Source: a bacterium (GTDB taxonomy: Bacteria > Elusimicrobiota > Elusimicrobia > Elusimicrobiales > UBA9959). Taken from it: a DNA stretch of 64,000 bases. The translations under genes and the position numbers were made by a program. The stretch is from NCBI GenBank assembly GCA_021811315.1, contig JAJZPF010000005.1, positions 43,954 to 107,953 on the forward strand. The letters run 5' to 3'. Positions within the stretch are counted from its first letter, which is position 1, and each line of letters begins with the position of its first letter. Shown piece after piece: positions 17,073 through 25,734 of the stretch. The notes beneath the pieces were generated by a model that ran no database searches, was not told where the DNA came from, and saw only the letters and a program-made list of their open reading frames with translations.

Positions 17073-19163
17073 ATGAGACATTTTCTTCTGATGATCCCGG
17101 CGCTTTTTTCAGCGCTCCTTTGCCCGCCCCGCGCCCTTGCGGCCGGGCCGGACGCCGGGATGCGGGATTATTACTGCGACGACGTGAAAAAGCCTTTCTT
17201 CGCCGAGGCTCCGGGAGAAAAAGGCGGGTTCGTGCTCCGGAGGACGGGCGCCCTGCCCGACGCTTTCATGATGCCCAAGCCGGCTGGAACGAAGCGCGTG
17301 TTCGTAGTAGGAGAATCGGTAGCCGCGCTGCTCGGGCCGGGTACGGCGTTGTCCTCCGGGAGGATAAAAAAAGAGGGCTTGCTCAGGAACATGCTCGGGA
17401 AAAGCGCCGCCGGAGACAACTCCGGGATAGAAATAATCAACTGCGGCATGGGCGGCTATGAAAGCTACAGGATCTACGGCGTGCTGGAAGAGGCGCTTAA
17501 ATACAGCCCTGACCTGGTGGTGGTGCTCAGCGGCAACAACGACACGCAGGAAGAGTCCTGCCCCGGGCTCGAGTGCGAGCTGCGCCGGCGCAAGTTCCGC
17601 CTCTTCGAAAAATATTTCTCCCTAAGCGGCGCTCCCCGGGAGGCCGTTAAGAAAGCGTCGCTGAAAATGCATGAGGCCATGCTGCTGAAAATGGGCGCGG
17701 CCGCGAAGAAAGCCGCCGTCCCCATAGTGTTCTGCACCCTGCCCGCGGCCGTCAGGGATATGCCGCCGCGCCAGCCCGCGCCCCTCGAGAACAAGTTTTT
17801 CGCGGCCGGCTACAGGCTTTTTTACGCGAAAAAGACCGCCGGGGCGCTTGAGAAATTCAAGCTCGCGCTCGCCGCCGGCCCGCGGGAGCCTTTTTCCAGC
17901 TTTTACGCGGCCAAAGCCCTGGAGCAGCTGGGCCGTGAAAAAGAGGCCGCCGCCTATTACGCCAACGCGCTTAATTTCGACCCGGCAATGTCGCGGGCCG
18001 GCCGGGAGCGCAACGACCTGATACGCCGCGCGGCCTCCGTGAAAGGCGCCTGCGTGGCCGACCTGGAAAAGCTTTTCCAGGGGATTTCCCCGGGCGGGCT
18101 TCCCGGGTTCGAGGACTTTACCGACGGGATGCACTGGAACTTCCCCCACGACAAGGAAGTCTGGGAGGAGATCTTCCGCTCCGCCGGCCGCTGCGGGATA
18201 AAGGGCTTTGAAAAATTCACCGCCGGGCCCCCCTCCCAATGGGCAGAAACCTCCAGCGGGACCGCCCTTAAACGGCTCGGCTACGCCTTCTCCTGGCTGG
18301 ACGAAAGGGACTTCAACGAAGCGAGCCTGGCGGAACTGGCGCGCATTAAAAAGGAGCAGCCGGAACTGCTGGAAAAGGCGGGCTCAGCCCCGGCGCAGCT
18401 TGAAAAGCTGCTCATCAACAACCTTTGGTCCGCCGACAGGATCAAGCGTTTAAAGGATATCTACCCCTTCTTCCTGGCGCACCTGGCCGAAACGGAAAGG
18501 CGCGCTGGCAATTACGCCAAGGCGCTTTCACTGAGCGATAAAGCCCTGGCGCTGAAGCCGGGACACCCGCTGCTGAGGCTGGGCAGGGTCCAGGTCGTAG
18601 CCGATATGGGCGGCAAAGCGGAGGACGAATTTATGGCCCTTTCCCGGGAGCGCTCGCTCAACGGCAAGGCCGCGGCGCTCGCGGCCGCCTACGGCTTCAC
18701 GAACGCCGCGGCCCCGGCGCCCGGCCGCGGGGCTTCTTCCGGCCCGGAGCCGGCCTCCAAGGAGAACGTCGAGTTATCCAAAAGATTATCCGATCAGGCG
18801 GTCGACAAGATCTTCGCCAAGGACTTCAAGGCCGCCGAAGAACTTTCCGGCAAGGCCGTGGAGAAGAACCCTTTCAACTCCGAGGCCCTGATGAGCCTGT
18901 GTTATCTGCGCCGGAAGGACGGGCGTACGCTGCTGGCGCTCGAGGCCTGCAAAAGAGCCTCCGCCTCCGTTTATCAGGACCCGGCCAACCAGATCCCTTC
19001 GCTGGAAATCCTGTCCTGCGACGCCGCTTTCGAAAGCTACAAGATGCTCAATGAGCTCGGCCGCGGACCCGAGGCGGCCGCCGTGCTCGAGCAATGCGTA
19101 AAAAGGGCCCCCGCCTCCTGGCCGGGACTGGACGCGGCCAAAGCCGCTTTAAAAGCGCGCTGA
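17073..19163 (+). CDS. SGNH/GDSL-hydrolase-like secreted protein with TPR repeats
   Basis: Signal peptide; RVFVVGESVAALLG, NCGMGGYESYRIYGVLEEALKYSPDLVVVLSGNNDTQE; repeated TPR-type helices. Confidence 0.65.
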   Translation: MRHFLLMIPALFSALLCPPRALAAGPDAGMRDYYCDDVKKPFFAEAPGEKGGFVLRRTGALPDAFMMPKPAGTKRVFVVGESVAALLGPGTALSSGRIKKEGLLRNMLGKSAAGDNSGIEIINCGMGGYESYRIYGVLEEALKYSPDLVVVLSGNNDTQEESCPGLECELRRRKFRLFEKYFSLSGAPREAVKKASLKMHEAMLLKMGAAAKKAAVPIVFCTLPAAVRDMPPRQPAPLENKFFAAGYRLFYAKKTAGALEKFKLALAAGPREPFSSFYAAKALEQLGREKEAAAYYANALNFDPAMSRAGRERNDLIRRAASVKGACVADLEKLFQGISPGGLPGFEDFTDGMHWNFPHDKEVWEEIFRSAGRCGIKGFEKFTAGPPSQWAETSSGTALKRLGYAFSWLDERDFNEASLAELARIKKEQPELLEKAGSAPAQLEKLLINNLWSADRIKRLKDIYPFFLAHLAETERRAGNYAKALSLSDKALALKPGHPLLRLGRVQVVADMGGKAEDEFMALSRERSLNGKAAALAAAYGFTNAAAPAPGRGASSGPEPASKENVELSKRLSDQAVDKIFAKDFKAAEELSGKAVEKNPFNSEALMSLCYLRRKDGRTLLALEACKRASASVYQDPANQIPSLEILSCDAAFESYKMLNELGRGPEAAAVLEQCVKRAPASWPGLDAAKAALKAR

Positions 19164-19190
19164 AGCCCGGCCCCCGCGGTTCAATTGTTA

Positions 19191-19196
19191 TATAAT
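19191..19196 (+). promoter_or_regulatory. Candidate -10 TATAAT, 6 nt before the NifH-like ATG at 19203
   Basis: ttgttaTATAATtacccaATGGAAAGC. Confidence 0.5.
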
Positions 19197-19202
19197 TACC
19201 CA

Positions 19203-21728
19203 ATGGAAAGCATAGTCTTTTTCGGAAAAGGCGGCATAGGCAAGAGCACCATAGCCGCCAATATCTCCGTGCTGTTCGCCGCGAAGGGCAGGAAGGTCCT
19301 TCACGTCGGCTGCGACCCGAAGATGGATTCCACGCTTTCGCTCATGGGGCGCCGCATACGCCCTTTCAACGACCAGGGAGGCTCCGACGAGGAAGCCCTG
19401 CGCCGGTCGCTCCACCGCTCGATCAAAGGCATAGACTGCATCGAGGCCGGCGGCCCCCAGGCCGGGGTCGGCTGCGCCGGCGCCGGCATAGGCGCGATGC
19501 TCGACGCGATCAAGGACTCCGCGCTGATAGAGAAAGAAGGCTACGACACGGTGGTCTTCGACGTCCTCGGCGACGTGGTCTGCGGCGGTTTCGCCGCGCC
19601 GCTGCGCCGCGGTTTCGCGAGCAAAGCCATCCTCGTCGTCTCCGAGGAGCTCCTCTCCCTTTACGCCGCGAACAATCTTATCTCGATGGTGAACAATTAC
19701 GCCAGGAACGGGGTGTTCCTGGCAGGCCTGGCCGTCAACGCCAAGGACCAGGCCGCCGTCAGGCTGGCCCACGATTTCGCGCGCGCCGCGAATACGCGGG
19801 TACTGGGCGTGATACCGAGGGACCCGGCGGTCACAAGGGCGGAAAAAGCCCGCAAGCCGGTGGTCGCGCTCGAGCCGCGCAGCGAAGCGGCCAAAAGCCT
19901 GGCGCGCCTCGCCGCGGAGATAGCCGCGGCCGGCATCCCCTCCTCGCCGCCGCGGATGCTGGGCCCGGCCGAGTTCGAGGCTTTCATGGACGACAGGCCG
20001 GTCAAGCCGGAAGGGAAGAGCGCCGGGCCCGCCGCCAGCCCCGCCGTCAAAAAAAACAAAGTCGCCTCTTCGGCCCTGCTCGAGAGGTCCGGCTTCAGCA
20101 TGACCGGCGTGGCCGGGGGACAGGTGGTCTGCTCCTGGAAAGGCGGCGGCACGACTTTCAGGCTTTTCATCGCCCCGGAGTCCGACTCCAGGCCGGGCAT
20201 GTCCGCCATAGGCGACTGGGCTTTCTGCTTCCTGCCGGGAGAGGAGCCCCCCTCCGACATTTCCCGCGAAGGCTTCCACGCCGCGCTGAAAGAGATCTCC
20301 ACCCTGCGCTTCGACGATTTCATCTCCGCCTTCAGCGGCAAGCTGGATTTTTACGAGAACGTGGATTCCTTCGGAAAAGGCTCCTCTCACCCGCTCATGC
20401 CGGAAGGAGACAAGCCGGAGGAGCCCTACATAGGCTTCGGGCAGTGGCAGCGCTTTCTCTTTTCCGACAGTTCCGGCATCTGCGTGCCTCCGGGCTCGGT
20501 GATGGTGGAGCACGGCGATAACGAGTGCCGCTTCAGCAGCTGCTCCCAGACCCCGCTGAGCACTTTCCAGAAAATAGCGGGGCTCGCCAACGATTCCACC
20601 CCCTCCCTCGCGCCGCTCCTCCCCAAGGAGGATCACATGATAGTCAATACCGATTTCCTTTACGAGGACGCCGTCAAAGGCGACGAGAAAAAGATAGCCG
20701 GCACCCTGGCGGCGGCGGCCGCGCGTACCGGCCCGGGCGGGCTGATCGAGTTTTACAGCGGCTGCGCCCCCCTCATCCTGGCCAGCGACGTCGCCTCGTT
20801 CAGCGATAAGGTCGCCCGCGACCTGGGCGTGGAAGTTCTGCGGGAGAACTTCAACAGCTTTTACTCGCAAACCCCGGAGAAGGTGCGGGCCCGCTCCGCT
20901 TTCGTGGCGCGCAGGCTGGCCGCGCTCGGGCGCGTGAAGCCGGCGCAGGACGTGAACCTGATAAATTTCGGCAGCTCGCGCGAGCCGCTTACCGCCCTGC
21001 TGGCCGCCAAGGGCCTGGCCGTGAAGGACTGGGACACCGAGTTCTACAAAGATATCGCTTCCGCGCGGCTGCAGGTCCTGTCTTCCGCCGACCCGGTGCT
21101 GACCGGGGCTTTCGACAAGCTAGGGATAAAATGGACGGCCCCGGGCGCGCCCTACGGCTTCGCGGCCACGAAGGCCTGGCTGCGCGCGCTGTTCGCCGCC
21201 CTCGGCAGGAAAAGCCCCCCCGAAGGCTTCGGCCCCTCCAGGAAGGAGTCGGCCGCCCACGCCGCGGCGGCAAAAAAGCTTTCCCGCTTCGCCGCCGGCT
21301 TCGTGGCCTCGCCCGGGGAATTCGGCATGCTGGAAGGGACCTGGGCCGTCTCCGGAGTTCCGCTTATTTCTTTTCTTTCCGAGTCCGGCCTGGCCCTCAG
21401 GCTTTTCGTCCACGCCGCGGGTCCCGAAATAAAAGCCCTCGCCAGGACCGAAGCCGCCGCCCTCGCCGCCAAAACGGGGACGAAGCCGCGGCTGGCTTTC
21501 TTCGACAGCCCCGGCGCGCTTTTAAAGACGCTGGCCGCCGACCGCGCCCTCCGCCTGGTCTATTCGGACATCCCCCTCGACCCGCGGCTGTCCGCGGCAG
21601 GGAAAAACTCTTTTTCGGTGGCGGTCTGCGAGCCCGGCTACGAGGGCGCCCTGGAAACCCTGCGCAGGCTGGCGCAGCTTTGCGAATGGGATTTCAATGA
21701 AAGATATTACTTCACAAAAAGCGTTTGA
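19203..21728 (+). CDS. NifH-like Fe protein fused to nitrogenase component-1-like domain
   Basis: FFGKGGIGKSTIAANIS, HVGCDPKMDSTLSL, GPQAGVGCAGAGI, VFDVLGDVVCGGFAAPLR; C-term RFSSCSQTPLSTFQKIAG, IEFYSGCAPLILASDVASFSDKVARDLGVEVL. Confidence 0.85.
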   Translation: MESIVFFGKGGIGKSTIAANISVLFAAKGRKVLHVGCDPKMDSTLSLMGRRIRPFNDQGGSDEEALRRSLHRSIKGIDCIEAGGPQAGVGCAGAGIGAMLDAIKDSALIEKEGYDTVVFDVLGDVVCGGFAAPLRRGFASKAILVVSEELLSLYAANNLISMVNNYARNGVFLAGLAVNAKDQAAVRLAHDFARAANTRVLGVIPRDPAVTRAEKARKPVVALEPRSEAAKSLARLAAEIAAAGIPSSPPRMLGPAEFEAFMDDRPVKPEGKSAGPAASPAVKKNKVASSALLERSGFSMTGVAGGQVVCSWKGGGTTFRLFIAPESDSRPGMSAIGDWAFCFLPGEEPPSDISREGFHAALKEISTLRFDDFISAFSGKLDFYENVDSFGKGSSHPLMPEGDKPEEPYIGFGQWQRFLFSDSSGICVPPGSVMVEHGDNECRFSSCSQTPLSTFQKIAGLANDSTPSLAPLLPKEDHMIVNTDFLYEDAVKGDEKKIAGTLAAAAARTGPGGLIEFYSGCAPLILASDVASFSDKVARDLGVEVLRENFNSFYSQTPEKVRARSAFVARRLAALGRVKPAQDVNLINFGSSREPLTALLAAKGLAVKDWDTEFYKDIASARLQVLSSADPVLTGAFDKLGIKWTAPGAPYGFAATKAWLRALFAALGRKSPPEGFGPSRKESAAHAAAAKKLSRFAAGFVASPGEFGMLEGTWAVSGVPLISFLSESGLALRLFVHAAGPEIKALARTEAAALAAKTGTKPRLAFFDSPGALLKTLAADRALRLVYSDIPLDPRLSAAGKNSFSVAVCEPGYEGALETLRRLAQLCEWDFNERYYFTKSV

Positions 21729-23010
21729 AAAAACCTACCAGCTTCCTTACCTGCTGGGCGTCTTCCTGAGCCTCAACGCCGTCAGCGACGCCTGCCTCAT
21801 GGTGGACGGCGCGAACTGCGTCATGGTCAAAGCCGACCTGATAGCCGGCAACCACGACCTCTTCTCCACTCTTTTATCCGAATCCGGCCGGCACCGCATC
21901 ATCTGCACGATGTGGACGCCCGTAAATCCCCCCAAGAACCCGGAGAAAAAGCTCGGCGCGATGCTCAACAGCGTGGCAGGCTCCGGGCAGTTCGGCGCGG
22001 TGCTCCTGACCGGCCTCCCTTACTGCTGGCTGGCCGGGATGGACTATGACGGCGTAGCGCGGGCCGTCTCCTCCAAAGCGCCGGTGGCGGCCATACCGGC
22101 CAAGTCGATGGATTCGGACTGGCTGGAAGGCTATGACCTGACCCTGGAGGCGCTCGCCCGGGCCATACCGGAGAGGAAGCCCGGGAAACGCGCCAAAAAT
22201 AAAGTCGCGCTGGTCGGCTATATGTTCGACAGGAACGAAAGCGACCATGCGGCTAACTTGAAAGAACTTACCCGGCTGCTGAGAATTTCCGGGCTCGACG
22301 TAGTTTCTATCTGGCCTTCCGGCGGAACCGTCGCCGAGCTGGCGCGCGTGTCCGAAGCCTCCCTTATCGTTTCCCTGCCCTACGGCAGAAAAGCCGCCAA
22401 AACCCTGGCCCGTAAATACGGCTGCGAACTCCTCGAGACCGGCCTGCCTATGGGGCTGAAAGGGACCTCCTCCTGGCTGGCCGCGGTCCGCCGCGCGGCG
22501 GGCCTGCCGGGCGCCCTGCCCCGGGAGATCCTGGTGGAAGAGCGGGAAGCCGCCAGGACCATAGCCCCGGCGCTTCGCGCCCTCCTCCACAAAAAGCTGA
22601 TGTTCGCCGGGGACCCTTACCTTTATTCCGCTTTCGCTTCTTTCGCGGCCGAGCTGTGCGCGACCCTGCCGCTGGTCTTCCTGGACTCCTCCAGGCGCCC
22701 GCTTGGCGCCGGGGCGGCGGAGGGGAGCGTTCTCTTCGCGCCGTCCACCGAGGACGCCAAAGCCGCCAGGAAAGCCCTTTCACGCTATCAAGCGCCGAAC
22801 CTTGCCGTCGTCAATTCTTTCGCGCTTACCGAAGGTTTCGCGGACGGGCTCCCTTTCGTGGAATTCGGCTTTCCGTCTTACGGGCACCACTGCCTTCTGG
22901 ACGAGCCCTATTTCGGTTTCAGCGGCGCCCGGGCCCTGGCTTCGCGCATGCTGAACTCGCTGCAGACAAGGAGCAAGGCCAGCTCCTCGGGAGCGGACCG
23001 CTCGGCGTAA
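21697..23010 (+). CDS. Second nitrogenase component-1-like (NifD/K-like) protein
   Basis: QLPYLLGVFLSLNAVSDACLMVDGANCVMVKADLIAGNHDLF; overlaps the upstream fusion gene. Confidence 0.7.
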   Translation: MKDITSQKAFEKTYQLPYLLGVFLSLNAVSDACLMVDGANCVMVKADLIAGNHDLFSTLLSESGRHRIICTMWTPVNPPKNPEKKLGAMLNSVAGSGQFGAVLLTGLPYCWLAGMDYDGVARAVSSKAPVAAIPAKSMDSDWLEGYDLTLEALARAIPERKPGKRAKNKVALVGYMFDRNESDHAANLKELTRLLRISGLDVVSIWPSGGTVAELARVSEASLIVSLPYGRKAAKTLARKYGCELLETGLPMGLKGTSSWLAAVRRAAGLPGALPREILVEEREAARTIAPALRALLHKKLMFAGDPYLYSAFASFAAELCATLPLVFLDSSRRPLGAGAAEGSVLFAPSTEDAKAARKALSRYQAPNLAVVNSFALTEGFADGLPFVEFGFPSYGHHCLLDEPYFGFSGARALASRMLNSLQTRSKASSSGADRSA

Positions 23011-23037
23011 GAAGTCCTGTTTCGGGAGGGGGTTACT

Positions 23038-24072
23038 TTGTCGATCAAAAAAACCATATTGCTGGTTTCCGCCCTGGCGCTGGCCGCCGGAGGCTGCTCC
23101 AGGCGCGGCAGCACCGCGACTTTCACGCAAAAAGCCTATATAATGAACGTGTCCGCGCAGTTCCGGGCCTACGGCCCGCACACGCCGGGGGCGAAGGAGC
23201 TCGCCGACGAGATCTTCGCGGAATGGGAGCGGATATCCGGAGAGCTGAGCTATAGCGACGCCTACAGCCTTACTACGGTGGTGAATAAAAAAGCCGGGAA
23301 AGAATGGGCCCCCGTCACCGACGAGTTCATGCGCCTGCTCCTGCTCGCCCTGGACTACAACCGCCTGACCGACGGCGCTTTCGACATAACTTTCGCGCCG
23401 CTCTGGCCGCTCTGGAAAGAGGCGGCCTCGAGCAAGACCCTGCCGGCGAAAGCGGATATCGAGAAGGCCCTGCGGGACATAGGCTCGAAATACATCCAGG
23501 TCGACGCGGCGAAAAAACTGGTGAGGTTTTCCCGGCCCGTCGAGATAAACCTGGGCGGCCTGCTGCGCGGCTATTCTTTCGAGCGCGCCTACCAGATCCT
23601 CAAAGAGCGGAACCCGCCCTACCCGGTGCAGCTCAGGCTCGGCGGGAACACGCTGGTCTACGGGAAAAGGCCGTGGAAATACCGGGTTCCGGACCCGATG
23701 AACAAAGGAAAGAACCTGGGGATGTTCGCCTTCGAGGACGGGATGATAATTTCCTCCTCCGGGCGCGACGTTTTCGTCGAGATAGAGGGAAAGCTTTATT
23801 CCCATATCCTGGACCTGCGGACCGGGTATCCGATAAAGGATTTCTCGATGCTTACCATCTATTATCCCGGCATCGAGGACGAGAATTTCCTGGCCTCCGC
23901 GGCGCTGGCGGTGATGGGCAGGGAAAAAGCGTTCAAGCTTCTGAGCGGAGTAAAAGGCACGGCGGCCGTCTGGATAGACGGCGAAGGAAAAATGCACCGC
24001 CAGTTCAACGAAGCCAGCAAAGCGAAGTGGGAAGAGGACAAGAGTTCTTTTAACAGGATGCTGGGCAGATAA
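23038..24072 (+). CDS. apbE: FAD:protein FMN transferase, lipoprotein form
   Basis: Lipobox LAAGGC; TDGAFDITFAPLWPLW; INLGGLLRGYSFERAYQIL; YSHILDLRTGYPI. Confidence 0.85.
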   Translation: MSIKKTILLVSALALAAGGCSRRGSTATFTQKAYIMNVSAQFRAYGPHTPGAKELADEIFAEWERISGELSYSDAYSLTTVVNKKAGKEWAPVTDEFMRLLLLALDYNRLTDGAFDITFAPLWPLWKEAASSKTLPAKADIEKALRDIGSKYIQVDAAKKLVRFSRPVEINLGGLLRGYSFERAYQILKERNPPYPVQLRLGGNTLVYGKRPWKYRVPDPMNKGKNLGMFAFEDGMIISSSGRDVFVEIEGKLYSHILDLRTGYPIKDFSMLTIYYPGIEDENFLASAALAVMGREKAFKLLSGVKGTAAVWIDGEGKMHRQFNEASKAKWEEDKSSFNRMLGR

Positions 24073-24085
24073 CCGGGCAGTCAAA

Positions 24086-24122
24086 TAAAAAGCCCCGCGG
24101 CGCTGCCGCGGGGCTTTTTATT
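24086..24122. terminator. Bidirectional rho-independent terminator
   Basis: aaaaAGCCCCGCGGCgctGCCGCGGGGCTttttatt between convergent genes. Confidence 0.85.
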
Positions 24123-24131
24123 TACCGGCTT

Positions 24132-25322
24132 TTACAGGTACTGCGGGATAGCGGCGTAGAAAGCCGCGGCTTTCACCAGGTCCTCGGCCGGCATGAACTC
24201 GTTTACGGTATGGGCGTAAACTTCATTGCCGGGGCCGAAACCGATGGTCGGGATATTCAGGCGGCCGGCCGTGGCCACGCCGTTGGTGGAGAACACCCAT
24301 TTGTCCACCACGGGCGTCTTGCCCAGCGCGACCTTGCCGGCTTCCACGCCGGCTTTCACCAGCTTATGTCCGGCGGGCAGGACCCAGGTAGGGAAGTATT
24401 TTTCCTGGTCCACTTTCGCGCCGGTCCAGGCGACGGCATTGTACCAGAGCACTTCGACCCTGGCTTTGGCCTTCTTCACGGAAGGCAGGCGCTGTATCTC
24501 GGCCACCGAGCTCTTCAGGGTCTCGCCCAGGGTCAGGCGGCGGTCGAGGTAGATGGTGCATTCGTCGGGCACGGCGTTATAGGACGGGGTTTTGCACTCG
24601 ATACAGGTCACGGCCACGGAGCCTTTGCCGAGGAATTTGTCGGTCTTGAGCTTCTTGTTGATGGCGGTTATCTCTTTTACGATGTCCGACATCTTCACCA
24701 CGGCGTTATCGCCGCGCTCTGGGGCGGAAGCGTGGCAGGAGCGGCCCTTGGTGACGACCTTCATCTCCATCCGGCCGCGGTGGCCGCGGTAGACCTTGAG
24801 GTCGGTGGGCTCGGTTATGACGACGAAGTCGGGGCGGAGCTTCTCTTTATTGATGAGGTGGAGGAGCGGCAGCCCGTCGCAGTCCTCTTCCATCACGGAG
24901 CCTACGACCATGAGGGTGTAGTCGCCTTCGAGCTTGAGGTCCTTTATTATTTTACCGGCGTAGACCATGGAGGCCATGGAGAGCTTCTGGTCGGTGGCGC
25001 CGCGGCCGTAGATGGTGTCGTTCTTGTAGATGCCGGCGAAGGGGTCTATCTTCCAGGCTTTGGGGTCGCCGATGCCGACGGTGTCGATATGGGCGTCGAG
25101 CATGATCTTCTTTTTGCCGTGGCCGATGAAGCCGATGATATTGCCGATGGCGTCGATCCTTATTTTATCGAAGCCGACCTTGATCATCTCTTTCTTTATG
25201 AGTTCGACGAGCTTGCCTTCCTGGCAGGAAAAGCTGGGCGTGCGGATAATATTGCGCGCGAAAGCGACTATATCCTTCTTATATTTGTTTGCGGCCTGGC
25301 GAATCAATTCAGCGTTGTTCAT
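24132..25322 (-). CDS. YgeY-type M20 family metallohydrolase
   Basis: MLDAHIDTVGIGDPKAWKIDPFAG; GRGATDQKLSMASM; EEDCDGLPL; TEPTDLKVYRGHRGRMEM. Confidence 0.8.
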   Translation of the reverse strand: MNNAELIRQAANKYKKDIVAFARNIIRTPSFSCQEGKLVELIKKEMIKVGFDKIRIDAIGNIIGFIGHGKKKIMLDAHIDTVGIGDPKAWKIDPFAGIYKNDTIYGRGATDQKLSMASMVYAGKIIKDLKLEGDYTLMVVGSVMEEDCDGLPLLHLINKEKLRPDFVVITEPTDLKVYRGHRGRMEMKVVTKGRSCHASAPERGDNAVVKMSDIVKEITAINKKLKTDKFLGKGSVAVTCIECKTPSYNAVPDECTIYLDRRLTLGETLKSSVAEIQRLPSVKKAKARVEVLWYNAVAWTGAKVDQEKYFPTWVLPAGHKLVKAGVEAGKVALGKTPVVDKWVFSTNGVATAGRLNIPTIGFGPGNEVYAHTVNEFMPAEDLVKAAAFYAAIPQYL

Positions 25323-25421
25323 TTTGTCCTCCGTCGTCTATCTTCTAGGTATATTCTATATCTATGGGGGCAATGTTGTAAATCTGATTAATATGAGAGA
25401 AGAACCGCGAGATGCGAAGTC

Positions 25422-25553
25422 GGGGTGGCAAGGGTATGGGCCCTTCGCTCACGGGCTCTCGCACACCGTGCTCGGCCCTCCTCTCTCGGCCTCCGCGCTT
25501 ACGCAAGCGTCGGCCTCCGAGAGGTCGCTCAGAACCCATACCCTTGCCACCCC
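25422..25553. repeat. Palindromic intergenic element, copy B
   Basis: ggggtggcaagggtatggg / cccatacccttgccacccc termini; gcttacgcaagc core. Confidence 0.75.
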
Positions 25554-25591
25554 TCCAACATAAACGATCCAAGGACTTAATATGGTTTACC

Positions 25592-25727
25592 AGGCGGAGA
25601 CCGTGGTGGCAGGGTTAGCAAAACCTTCCGGAGGCTGAGGCTTGCGTAAGCGCCGAAGCCGGAGGAGGAGTGAGGCCACGGTGTGGCCGAACGCGTTTTG
25701 CGTTCCTGCCGCCACGGTAGGCCGCCT
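25592..25727. repeat. Palindromic intergenic element, copy C
   Basis: gcttgcgtaagc core and gagtgaggccacggtgtggccgaacgcgttttgcgttcc, identical to copy F. Confidence 0.8.
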
Positions 25728-25734
25728 GCAAACC

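Noticed and set aside
19188-20870. 560-aa minus-strand ORF
   Set aside because: Antisense to the NifH-like fusion, no recognisable motifs.
19203-23010. Assignment as true nitrogenase (N2 fixation)
   Set aside because: Fused NifH architecture, divergent component-1 cysteines and no nifB/E/N-like genes in the window; only nitrogenase-like is supportable.
25412-25618. Small ORFs around 25.4-25.6 kb
   Set aside because: Translations of palindromic elements B and C, no independent support.
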